DNA of 64,000 nt from Gadus chalcogrammus. Taxonomy: Eukaryota > Chordata > Actinopteri > Gadiformes > Gadidae. A model generated the notes under the pieces. It was not told the DNA's origin and did no database searches. It saw nothing but the letters and a program-made list of their open reading frames with translations. A program made the position numbers and the translations under genes. The stretch covers positions 2,563,118 through 2,627,117 of the forward strand of contig NC_079414.1 in the NCBI RefSeq assembly GCF_026213295.1, in the 5' to 3' direction. The stretch's first letter is position 1. The number at the start of each line of letters is the position of its first letter. Of this stretch, positions 1 through 9,750 are shown piece after piece.

Positions 1-2341
1 GAGTACACCCACGACGGCAGCACAGACATGTTCCAGGTCTGTGTCCCGCCGCTGTTAACTTTAACCAATGGAATGATGTGAGCCCATAAACCATTGTTGG
101 TTTACGGGCTCCTTGGTGCCTTTAAGGACAAGTCAGTGGATTGGTATCGCTTTATGGGCTCATTGGTGCCTTTAATGACAGGTCAGTGGATTGATATCGC
201 TCTATGGGCTCATCAGTGCCTGTATGGACGGTTCAGTGGATTGATATTGCTTTATGGGCCTTTAAGGGGGGGGGGGCCCTCAGTTGGCTGAAGAAGAGGG
301 TTGATGACATGTAGCATTGGCCCACTAGTGGGAATTAAACCTTTGTCGTAGTGGTAGCAGACTACCATGTAGATCCACCGAGTGGCCCAGGGTCAGGTAC
401 CATTACCGGTACCAGTACCACTACCAATACTTCACTGGACTTTATGCCAATGTTATAATAATTGTCATAATCACCAACATATTTTGCTCTATGAGTGACA
501 ATTGCCAGACTGTATACAATTATTTTCACTTATATGTTCCCCAGATACAAATTATCCACCCGCAGCTTATGGAGCCGAAGCTGAACATCTAGTGACTGTT
601 AAGCAGATTCTCTTCATATGAGGCCCTATGAGTTGCCATGTATCCCCACTGGGGGACAGGAACAGACATGAATTTGATATACTGTTCATGGCTGTGACCA
701 CAGGTGGGCCGTTCCACGGAGGGCCCCATCGACCTGGTGGTGACGGACACAGTGCCCGGTGGCTCCCAGGGGCCGGCGAGCCGGCTGTCCATCCAGAGCA
801 CCATCTCCCGCTTCGCCTGCCGCATCATCTGCCAGAGGAATCCCCCGTACACCGCCTGCATCTACGCAGCCGGCTTTGACTCCTCCAAGAACATCTTCTT
901 AGGGGTTTGTCTCAGTGCTGGAGCAGAGGGGTTAAAAGACAAGGAGCAGTGAACATCTTCTCAGGGTCTCAGTGTTGGAGCAGAGGGGTGAAAGGACAAG
1001 GAGCCGAGAACATCTTCTTATGGGGGGGTCTCATTGGTGGAGCAGAGGGGTTAAAGGACAAGGAGCAGAGAACAACTTATCAGGGTCTCAGTGGTGGAGC
1101 AGAGGGTTTAAAGGACAAGGAGCAGAGAACCTCTTCTTAGGGTCTCGTTGGTGGAGGACCAGAATTTAAAATATATTTTTGACATATATTGAGAGTCCTG
1201 GCTCTGAATGGTCTCCGGTAATCCTCACAGGTTTAGAGTACCGTCCACTGAGTGGAGGAGCCACCTCCCCTTTAATGAGCCCTCTCTGTGGCGCTGTCTG
1301 CAGGAGAAGGCGGCCAAGTGGAGGACGCCGGATGGCCAGATGGACGGACTCACCACCAATGGCGTGCTGGTGATGCACCCGCACCATGGCTTCACCCAGG
1401 ACTCGGGTCCGGGCCTGTGGAGGGAGATCTCTGTCTGCGGCAGTGTCTTCACCCTGAGGGAGACCCGGTCTGCCCAGCACCGGGGGAAGATGGTGGGTCA
1501 GAGCGTGGTCCGGCAGCAATCCTCTGCCCTCCGGTGCATTATAGCAAGAAAGAATACAATCAATTAATGAAGCTAATTAATAAATATAAAAAAGAAAAAT
1601 ATGCGGAGGGTGGGAGCTGTGGCAACACCCTGCATGTTTATAAAGACATGTAATAAAGCAACACACATGTTCCGTGTATTTCATATAGTGTTGAAGGGAA
1701 CTCCTCTCATCTTAGTACCCCCCTGCACCCTCCTCTCCCCCATCCAGTTGGAGGCAGAGTCCCAGGAGCTGGTCGACGGCTCTCTCATCGACCTGTGCGG
1801 CGCCACCCTCCTGTGGCGCACGGCCGAGGGCCTGGCCGGCACGCCCACCGTAAAGCACCTGGAAGCGCTGCGGCAGGAGCTGAATGCGGGCCGGCCCCAG
1901 TGCCCCGTGGGCTTCAACACGCTGGCCTTCCCCAGCCTGCGGCGCAGTGAGGTGCTGGACGACAAGCGGCCCTGGGCCTACTTGCGCTGCGGCCACGTGC
2001 ACGGCTACCATGGCTGGGCGGGCCCTGGGGGCGGTGGCCCCGAGGCGGCCGGCGGCGAGGCCAAAGAGGAGTGGGAGTGCCCCATGTGCCGGGCGCGGGG
2101 CAGCTACGTGCCGCTGTGGCTTGGCTGCGAGGTGGGCTTCTATGTGGACGCGGCGGCCCCCACGCACGCCTTCTCGCCCTGCGGACACGTGTGCTCGGAG
2201 AAGACGGCGGCCTACTGGAGCCAGATCCCGCTGCCCCACGGCACCCACACCTTCCACACCGCCTGCCCCTTCTGCGCCCTGCCGCTGCTGGCCGAGCGCG
2301 GCGGCTACGTCAGGCTCATCTTCCAGGGACCTCTGGACTAG
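1..2341 (+). CDS. peli1: Pellino-1 E3 ubiquitin ligase, 5'-partial, four exons
   Basis: Exons 1-36, 704-904, 1304-1492 and 1748-2341 join in one frame, with GT-AG borders and a TAG stop, to give 339 residues. Roughly the first 90 residues of a ~420-residue Pellino lie upstream of the window. Visible landmarks are EYTHDGSTDMFQ, GRSTEGPIDLVVTDTVPG, FDSSKNIFLG, TNGVLVMHP and DGSLIDLCGATLLWRTAEG from the FHA-like part. The RING-like part has CGHVHGYH, CPMCR, HAFSPCGHVCSEK, CPFC and the C-terminus LIFQGPLD. Family knowledge: Pellinos bind phospho-threonine targets such as IRAK kinases and ubiquitinate them in cytosolic Toll/IL-1 receptor signalling. The last exon is very GC-rich and carries a Gly/Ala-rich stretch between the two RING halves that human PELI1 lacks. 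The PELI1 assignment, rather than PELI2/3, rests mainly on the adjacent vps54 and ugp2. Confidence 0.95.
101..262. repeat. 50-bp minisatellite in a peli1 intron
   Basis: About 3.2 copies of a 50-base unit with the core 'tttatgggctcattggtgcc' recur at 101, 151, 201 and 251. It lies in the intron that follows the first partial exon. A short G-run follows at about 266-276. I see nothing else of note in the rest of this intron up to 703. Confidence 0.85.
890..1140. repeat. 57-62-bp minisatellite spanning the peli1 exon 704-904 donor
   Basis: The motif 'aacatcttcttaggg' is coding (N-I-F-L-G, conserved in Pellinos) at the exon end. It recurs at 952, 1009, 1071 and 1129, each time followed by a variant of 'tctcagtggtggagcagag' and 'ttaaaggacaaggagcagag'. 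The first repeat copy therefore contains the exon's last bases and its splice donor, and the later copies are intronic decoys. None has kept a clean 'ggg|gttt' donor context. Confidence 0.85.
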
Positions 2342-2428
2342 TAAAGGGAGAGGCTCCTGGAGTAGTGGAGCAGAGAGCGAGGCTCCTAGGCTGCGGTGCA
2401 TGGGCCCCTGGACTAGTGGAGCAGATGG
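2329..2428. repeat. Short degenerate repeat around the peli1 stop codon
   Basis: Three imperfect copies of 'cctctggactagtaaaggg' / 'cctggactagtggagcaga' start at the stop codon itself and continue into the 3' UTR. This is another short tandem expansion that includes coding bases. Confidence 0.6.
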
Positions 2429-2473
2429 AGGGGTCCTTCATGGCTCCACACTAAAGCCAACAGTGACTGTATG

Positions 2474-2664
2474 CAGGGCCGTTGCTACAATTCCTGGGCC
2501 CCTAGACAAGATTTACTGATGGGCCCCCCTGCGCTGAATTGTTGACGGGGGGGGGGGGGGGGGGGTGGAAGGAGCACCTTTTTTTTTTTTTTTTTTTGTG
2601 GGCCCCCCCTGGGCTGTGGGCCCCCTGAATCGTCACCACCTTTCACCCCTTATCGACGGCCCTG
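2474..2664. mobile_element. Non-autonomous hAT MITE with perfect 8-bp target duplication
   Basis: The ends are 'cagggccgttg' and the inverted 'cgacggccctg'. The flanking octamer 'actgtatg' is present on both sides (2466-2473 and 2665-2672). An 8-bp duplication and CAGGG ends are typical of hAT elements. The interior is non-coding and contains a ~20-base G run followed by a ~17-base T run. Confidence 0.88.
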
Positions 2665-2672
2665 ACTGTATG

Positions 2673-3089
2673 CATTATTTCATAACGTAAGAATCTGTGG
2701 AAGGGTCTTGGTTTGTTCTTTCTCTCCTAACATGAAGTGAATTTTCTGCTGCCGCTGCTCATCTGTGGAGGACATCACTATATTCTCTTCACTGTCAGTC
2801 AAATAGTATTTGTCCAGGCAACGTTTTCAAGTGCTGATTTTTTACCTTTATGCTAAATCAATGTATGATGATTTTTGGTAACATCAGGGTGACCTATTAT
2901 ATTACCTATTATAAAGTATCAGCAACACATTGTGAACCACTTCTACTAATAATAAGAAGGAAATACGGACAACACAGAACTAATTTTAATGAAAGCCTTA
3001 AGTACGTGTGGGGAGGAACAGGCCTCAGGCAACATTCCAGCTTTTAACTTGAACTTTTATTAAAAAAATGTAATCTTGATTAACTTACA
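2673..3089. other. AT-rich intergenic or 3' UTR DNA, no gene seen
   Basis: No coding exon, RNA gene or recognisable repeat was seen. It may still be part of a long peli1 3' UTR, because no convincing polyadenylation signal was found directly after the stop codon. Confidence 0.4.
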
Positions 3090-3527
3090 TTAAAGGCACC
3101 CAGTGCAACTTTATGTAAACATTCAATGAAAAATAAACATTCAATTTCTAGTCTTTTTTACACGTAGTAAGTTTCAATAACTCCATACCATTACATATCG
3201 ACATTCAAGGAGCAAAGATGAGACGTCGCTGTGTGGTGAGAACTGATAGAAAATCGTAAACAACAACAATCGCCGGTGGGGAGAAGCCATTTTTCCATTG
3301 ACTGGAAGCCTGCTTTATTTATTGTAGGTTACAAAAAATAAAGAAAATGGCGGCATTGTTGTTGTTATCGATTTTCTATCAGTTCTCACCACACAACGAC
3401 GTCTCATCTTTGCTGCTTGAATGTCGGTATGTAATGGTATGGAGTTATTGAAACTTACTACGTGTAAAAAAGACTAGAAATTTAATGTTTATTTTTAAGC
3501 CTCGAAAGTTGCACTGGGTGCCTTTAA
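3090..3527. mobile_element. TTAA-flanked palindromic MITE
   Basis: TTAA lies at both limits, with terminal inverted repeats beginning 'aaggcacccagtgcaact'. The two arms are near-perfect inverted copies over about 170 bases; for example 'gatgagacgtcg' pairs with 'cgacgtctcatc'. They enclose a short centre. The TTAA target is typical of piggyBac/Kolobok-type elements. No coding sequence is present. Confidence 0.85.
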
Positions 3528-3701
3528 CTGTTATGATTTATTAGATTAACCATTTGGTTTGTATGGTTTCATTTAAACCTATGCAAAGAAAATTTTATAA
3601 AAATGTAATACTGAGGAATAAATAAACGTGATTGCCAACTTAGTCCTGTTGATATTCATATGGCTGCGGTTATTAGCTTGAACTCCGAATGTCGCTGCTT
3701 G

Positions 3702-3925
3702 CACACCGCCGCGCGGCAACCGCCCTGATAACCGCTCAAGCCTGCAACACACCGGCGCCGAAGTGGCGCGTCAAAAAGAACGCCCTTATTCCGGACGTAG
3801 GCTACTAGCCCACACCGGCGCCGACTAGACGCGCGGAAGAACGCCCAATTAGGCTTCACGCCACTGTTCAGGCCTTCACACACCGGCGCGGCGCGCATTT
3901 TACGCGCGTCAAAAGCACGCCCCTA
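3702..3925. repeat. CpG-rich subterminal repeats upstream of the Harbinger-like mini-gene
   Basis: Four related blocks begin 'cacaccggcgccg' (3702, 3748, 3811, 3879). Each is followed by GCGCG-rich sequence and 'aagaacgcc'-like bases, spaced 46-68 apart. Such arrays near transposon ends often bind the transposase; here that role is inferred from the position just upstream of the TATA box. Confidence 0.6.
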
Positions 3926-3961
3926 GCACCAACAGGAGGCGGCGCGACGGCCGCGCTGCAG

Positions 3962-3968
3962 TATAAAA
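3962..3968 (+). promoter_or_regulatory. TATA box of the Harbinger-like mini-gene
   Basis: 'tataaaa' lies about 50 bases upstream of the ATG at 4015. It directly follows the CpG-rich repeats. Confidence 0.5.
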
Positions 3969-4014
3969 TCAGGAAGTCACCTGTCAATCAACCGCAGCAA
4001 AGAGACGGAACGCA

Positions 4015-4358
4015 ATGGGTGAGTAGCCTATTGTAGACTAGTTTATTTATTTTCCATCGTTTTGGCTGAATAATTTGAAAAATGTATAATCTGCGCAGGC
4101 CAGGGAAAATATGTTTTTCAAGCATCAGATCAAATTAGTTTGTAGGGCACTTTATCGTTTTATTTACTGTCATTTCTTATTTATTTTATATTTTGCAATT
4201 ATTCATCTACTGCATCAACAATCTCACTAACTGCAGGACCTTCTATTAAGCCTTTTTAGTATATAGTGCAGTCACCTTTTAAGGCCAATTGTTATTGTGT
4301 GTATTTATTGTATTGAGCTCCTGGATGGCTTTATTGATCCCCATTGGGACCAATACAG

Positions 4359-4457
<99 letters not shown>

Positions 4458-4752
4458 ATAGCCTTAACATAGCTACACATTTACATGTATGCAGCCGGTA
4501 GTTATCCATTTTAATTGAGCAAGCTCTTTTACATTTTATTGAGTTTTTTTTATTTCAACAGAACAAATAACTGTTGCCAGACAGAGGGGGGCTGCCCTTC
4601 TTCTCCTGCGCTGTAGGCGGGCAAGGAGAAGACGAAGGGTTTGGGTGCACCCCATCAATGAACGGAGACAAGAACAGGGGGTATGCCACAATCTGGTCCA
4701 GGAGCTCCGTGCAGATTCTGAGAGGCACGCCAATATTTTAATTCGCCACTAA
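4015..4752 (+). pseudogene. Truncated PIF/Harbinger-like transposase mini-gene, two exons
   Basis: ATG plus one base at 4015-4018 is followed by a strong donor (gtgagtag). An acceptor 'tttcaacag' at 4553-4561 opens a second exon, and the joined frame runs 64 residues to TAA at 4750-4752. It contains an arginine-rich run and RRRVWVHPINERRQEQG, then LVQELRADSERH. This matches the N-terminal region of HARBI1-type transposases of fish, where 'WVHPIN' precedes a phenylalanine-rich FRM segment and a DDE nuclease of about 300 residues. Neither of those follows here, so the nuclease is missing. The intron holds a TATC microsatellite. It could be a deletion derivative or a retained short ORF. The family assignment is from memory of the motif. 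Confidence 0.6.
4359..4457. repeat. (TATC)n microsatellite
   Basis: About 25 uninterrupted tetranucleotide copies lie inside the intron of the Harbinger-like mini-gene. Confidence 0.98.
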
Positions 4753-5303
4753 GTGTGCAATGGCAGAACCATATGGTGCAGCCTATATGATGACTTATAA
4801 TCTAGTTATTATCCCTCTCTTGTATACTCTTTTGCATATATATATATATACTTTTTTTTTTATCCCTCGGGATAAATACAGTGATGTTATTGCTGTGCTG
4901 GATTCAGTAGCCAGTGTATTTTATTTGAGAAAACCCAATGAGAAAGACTACATGTCTCGTATGTGACGTCACGCTCCCTGCGACTGGCGTGGACAAGAGC
5001 CGTTTCTCAATCATGGACACATTAAAGGCCCCTGAAAAAGCGCTTTTCTCTACAGTCTTTAACTGAACAATTGCACAATAAACGGTCAAACTCTTGACAT
5101 GAAAATGTATAATTTAAATCCACAAACAACATTATGCGTAATCCGGGGCATATAAATACTGGGACCAGAAGATAATTACTTTCTCTCCATTGAAACCCAT
5201 AAATATTTTTCGGTCTCATAGGTCCCATAGGCTCTACCGGAAGAGGCGTGACTTCGCCACTCTATGCGCGACCAGATAGGAATTTCTGCCTTTTTTTAGT
5301 GAG
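4753..5303. other. Transposon-derived flank, no gene
   Basis: No coding exon was seen. The last part ('gaatttctgcctttttttag') matches, in reverse complement, sequence near 37925-37945. It is therefore one half of an older repeat split by the next element. Confidence 0.5.
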
Positions 5304-6046
5304 GCGGTGTCAGATTGACTCGGCTGCCAGATCGACTCGGGGTCCTGCACTTACAGATGACGTATGACACTTGACGTATCGACACAAGCCAACGGACAAA
5401 ACCCGGAAGGGTTGTTGATCAACGGGGCATGGACATAAAAAGAAAGCTCAATCCGTTTTGGTTTTGATTTCATTGAACACGGCCCGTTCTTTCGCACAAA
5501 CAAAGCCATTGGAAACACGTCTAAATGCACTAATGAATGCATGTAACCCAGTTACGGTTAGGGACTCTTATTCTGAAGGAGCAGAACGGAAGTGTCTGCG
5601 TGTGGGTCGCTGTTTTGACTCTGTGTTGTGAGCGCTGGAATTAAAGTGGATCGCCCCGTTCAGTGAATGGAGTTAACCGATTCTTCTTTTATATATGACC
5701 CAAGTATAGGCAGCAATAAAACGCTCGGTTACACATATATTTCTTATTATAAGTAATTATCACCTACAAAATTAATCCTATATTGATAAAAGCCCCCCCC
5801 CCCCCTGCTAACGTTTATTAGCTCACGTTAGCCATCAATCTAAAGCCACAAATATTATCTGATCAATCTTTGTACATTAGATTATTATTCATAGATTAGA
5901 AATCAAAAGGAGATCGTTATAAATTTGGGAATAACATGGGAATGAATGAAACGCGTTTACAGGACTTTTACAGGAAGTGCGTCATTATTGCGCATCTAGG
6001 ACCCCGAGTCGATCTGGCAGTCGAGTCGATCTGGTACCGACACCTG
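5304..6046. mobile_element. Terminal-inverted-repeat element inserted in an older repeat
   Basis: The left end (5304-5350) reads 'cggtgtcagattgactcgg' then 'ctgccagatcgactcggggtcct'. The right end (5991-6046) is its inverted copy. An uninterrupted relative of the flanks exists on the other strand near 37880-37945, where 'agtgag' continues directly into 'ccggatcatttggatcag'. This shows the 743 bases are an insertion. No transposase remains. Confidence 0.75.
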
Positions 6047-6100
6047 ATCATTTGGATCAGCTCACCAACAAGAGCCTGCTCTTTTGGCTCCAAAACGGCT

Positions 6101-6480
6101 CTTCATATTACTACTTATAATTCAGCCAAATGTAACCAGTACTGATTTATGATTAGTATATGTGTAGCCCCATAATCCCCATAATCCCCATAATCCCCTT
6201 AATTATTCAATGCATCCTTTATACTGAAGTAGCCCATTGAAAAGTAAAAATTATATTTTCTAACATCAATAAATTGCTGTAGCTGGTTGTTTTCATTGCT
6301 CTTCATATTACTACTTATAATTCAGCCAAATGAAACCAGTACTGATTTATGATTAGTATGTGTAGGCCCATAATCCCCTTAATTATTCAAAGCATCCTTT
6401 ATACTGAAGTAGCCCATTGAAAAGTAAAAATTATATTTTCTAACATCAATAAATTGCTGTAGCTGGTTGTTTTCATTGCA
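6101..6480. repeat. Tandem duplication, 200-bp unit, about 1.9 copies
   Basis: 'cttcatattactacttataa' starts both copies (6101 and 6301), which remain nearly identical to 'gtagctggttgttttcattg'. The same unit occurs inverted near 37670-37860 as part of the element there. Confidence 0.9.
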
Positions 6481-6722
6481 TTTACAAAAAAAAAAAACTT
6501 AAAAATGAGAATTCCCATACCGGCATGCGTCAGCAACATCTTTGTCAGATCCATTAAGTGCTTGGTCCTCAGGGCTCACATTGTGATTGGGCCCAAGTAG
6601 GTAGTATATGTGGTTTTCAAACTGTGGGGCGCGCCCCCCCTGGGGGGCGCCAGAGTTCTTCAGGGGGGGCGCGACGTGAGAAAAAAATAAACCCGAAGAA
6701 AACCCTGAAAGACGATAGCCGT

Positions 6723-7949
6723 GGCTGTTTCCCAAAGTGAAGGCTGCAGCCTTGCTAGGACGCGACCTTGCTAGTCGCGTCCTATGGAGATGAGACTAGA
6801 GTGCTAGCTCGAGTGCTTCCTAGCGTTTGTAACGTCTGACTTTGGGAACGACTTGGTAGTGTGGAAGCGCTTCCGCTTCCGCTTTTTAATACTGCGTGTC
6901 CGCTTGTAAACACATGTGCGCTTATGAATAAATATCGATCAGCAATCAAGCTGATCGATATTTATTTGACTTTTGTCTGTTATGAATGCGGTCATGTCTC
7001 CTTCGCATGGAGCCTCTTTGGGGAAGTCACAAAAGCTTTGTTGTGGTTGATCGAATTGTCTTTATCAAAAGGAAAATCCATTCAATTTTTATAAAACTAA
7101 GTGAAATTGTCTGAGAACTTAATTCATGCATCACATTTACAGTACGGTTGATTACTATTATGCAGGGGGAAAAAGACAAAGAAAGAGATGATAAACGTGT
7201 ATTTATTTGGATATATGATCTGATTCATTCATTCATATATGCCTACAATCTACCAGTGCTTTGAACACATCAGTATATCATATAAAATACAATTATATAC
7301 GTTCATTAAAAATTACAAACATTGCAAATGATCGGTTGTGCATTAATTTTACAACATTGGATAGTGGCACTATCCCTTCCACCGGCAAACAAATGTTTGT
7401 GCGCCACCCTAAGGCGCACAAAAGCCTCCGTTTGCTGGGCTGACCCTAAAAAAAACGTAAAACATAAATAGGTATACATAAATAATGTAATCTTGTGAGC
7501 GAGTAAATTGACATTGGTGACAGTGGTGTTTAACATCAGCTACGTCCATGCAAAATATAGCAACGTATCATTAAGTTGCAAAAACGTTTGAAAAGTGGCA
7601 CAGGCCTTTAGGCTTGATTATTTGCATTAACATGATGAATCTATAAAAAGCAATACGGCACAAAATATTTCTGAAAACTAATATAACTTCACTTCGTTTG
7701 AACGTGTACTTCTCTGCCATTTTCAAGAACCCGCCCAGTGAACGCAGAGGATTGTGGGTAGTTTTGGCTCGTCTAGGATGCAGCGATGCATCCTTGAAAA
7801 ATCTCGGAATTCTCAAAAACGAAGGACCCGAAAAGGGGGCGTATTTCGAGTGTCCTCAACATTGGAACAGTGCTTGTCGGCGTTCGATGACGTAGCGTCC
7901 TTAAAAGGGCGGCCGTTGAGCATGCTTCCTTGACATTGGGAAACAGCCC
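6723..7949. mobile_element. Inverted-repeat DNA transposon remnant (Harbinger-like ends)
   Basis: The left end 'ggctgtttcccaaagtgaag' is mirrored by 'cttgacattgggaaacagcc' on the right. Fish Harbinger-type MITEs often have such 'GGSCTGTYYCCAA' ends. An internal self-complementary stretch ('aaatatcgatcagcaa'/'agctgatcgatatt') sits at about 6928-6964. I found no matching target duplication and no transposase. Confidence 0.6.
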
Positions 7950-7962
7950 TCAATTCGCGTAA

Positions 7963-8866
7963 GCCGTTTCTCAATTCGCGTACTTGTGCGTGCTCGTGTG
8001 CTCGTGGACTCGTGAAACGTCATCAGTCGTTGCCCGAGCACTGTTCCAATTCGAAGCACGCATCAAGCGAGTACTGTCGTAAAACCCGGAAGTGTTCTGG
8101 ATGCGTGCTCGATGTCGCCGTTTCACCGAGCATGCATCGGAGGTGGCTCGTGTGTGCTTGCTCCCGCTATAAATCCCAGGATGCATTTCGCACTCGCAGC
8201 AGTACGAGGGCGGACAATATGGAGAAGACGCACAAGTTACAACTGTAGCTTAAGTTACTCTTAACTTATATATATATTTATATAATATATAATATATAGG
8301 CCTAATATAATAATAATAATAATAATATATAAATATATATATGTAAGGTCGTGTGTGTGTGTATAGCTTATACACATGACAGGACACTCATATCTTTTCA
8401 ATTGTTATTCATTCAGAATATTTACATACTTGTTACATTGTCTTGTTTTTGTTTTATTTATTTCTTATTGCTTATGTTTATTTATTTATTTATTTTTTCC
8501 ACAATGTCTTGTTTTTTTTGTTTTTTTAAATGTATGATGACTATATGCTCTGTAAGGTGACCTTGGGTGTTTTGAAAGGCGCCTCTAAATTAAATGTATT
8601 ATTATTATTATTTACTATTTGAAAATGAAAGAGGCTGGGATTCTGTTTTATATCATTTGTTTATATTGTTCAGTAGTATATGCCTAAATGAGGCCGTAGC
8701 ACAGTTAACGGACGAGCAGAGGTGGTGACGTCATCGAGTCCGCTGCTGTTCCAATTGCAGGTACGTACTCGCGTGCTCGCAAGTATGTGCTTGAAGTAGA
8801 CTTGCCAAGTACGTGCTAGCAAGTCATCGAGTCCGTAGTACGCGTGCTACGAATTGAGAAACGGCC
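7963..8866. mobile_element. Inverted-repeat MITE, 'gccgtttctcaattcg' ends
   Basis: 'gccgtttctcaattcgcgta' at the left is inverted as 'acgaattgagaaacggc' at the right. The subterminal parts are rich in repeated 'gtgctcg'/'cgagcac' motifs. The centre is an AT-rich filler that also holds an L2-like tail. No transposase frame is recognised. Confidence 0.7.
8540..8612 (+). mobile_element. L2-type LINE 3' tail fragment
   Basis: 'gtaaggtgaccttgggtgtt' then 'gaaaggcgcctctaaattaa' and a (TTA)n end match the common 3' terminus of fish L2-type retrotransposons. Only the tail is present. Confidence 0.6.
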
Positions 8867-8916
8867 GATGATTCAAATCATCAGTCGTACTTCAACTGTA
8901 GAAGTAACATAACTAA

Positions 8917-9260
8917 ATCATTTTTCAACCGTTTATCTTCGTGCAAACCATTTAACAAATCTACACACTTGTATCTTCAATAATATCGAAACAGAATTTC
9001 GATATCATTTAAAATGTCTTCAGAATCACAGTTTTAGTTTCATACTGCTTCGTTTTCAGCTGTTTTCATTGAAGACGTCAGCCCATTCTGATACACCTAC
9101 TTCTAGACATCGTAACTCATTCCTTTTTCAACCGTTTACCATCGTTCAAACCATTAAATAAATCTACACACTTGTATCTTCAATACTATCTAAACGGAAT
9201 TTTGATAGCATTTATACTTTTTTCAGAATCAGTTTTAGTTTCAAACCGGCGTCGTTTTCA
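8917..9260. repeat. Two diverged direct copies of a ~205-bp unit
   Basis: 'tttttcaaccgttta' followed by 'caaaccattaa/taaca..atctacacacttgtatcttcaa' occurs at about 8920 and again at about 9124. No function is apparent. Confidence 0.7.
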
Positions 9261-9750
9261 GTTGGTTATAATAATTGAGGTCACCATAGCAACGCCGGTA
9301 AACAAACCCCGCCGAATAGTCGAATCTCTGGACTGAAAAGGCAGATCTGATTCGACTCAGAAAATTCAGAGTCGGGGACCCTGAATGAATCTGTAAACTG
9401 GCAGTTTACACAGATTAAGATGTTCAAATGTATTTAAAAAAGGTTAAGCTAAAACATGCTTAAATAGAGTTGTTACATTTTGTTGTTTAAAAACGCAAAA
9501 AAATGTAATGTTTCAGAAATATGTTTAAAAAATATGTTAAAAAATTTGTTTCAAATGTTTCAAAAATATGTTCCAAATGTTTTAAAATTATGATCGGAGA
9601 TGTTTGAAACGTGTAAAATAATTAAAAAAGCTTTCAAAACACAGGTATTTAGAAAAAAAATGGGGGGGGGGGGGGCTCAGCTGAATTTTTTTCTCTGAGG
9701 GGGGGCTCACTCTCTCACACTTTGAAAACCCCTCCACAGGGGGCAGTAGT

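Noticed and set aside
1712..2401. 229-codon minus-strand frame and 211-codon + strand frame over the last peli1 exon
   Set aside because: The exon is very GC-rich, so stops are rare in all frames. The Pellino frame alone matches a known protein.
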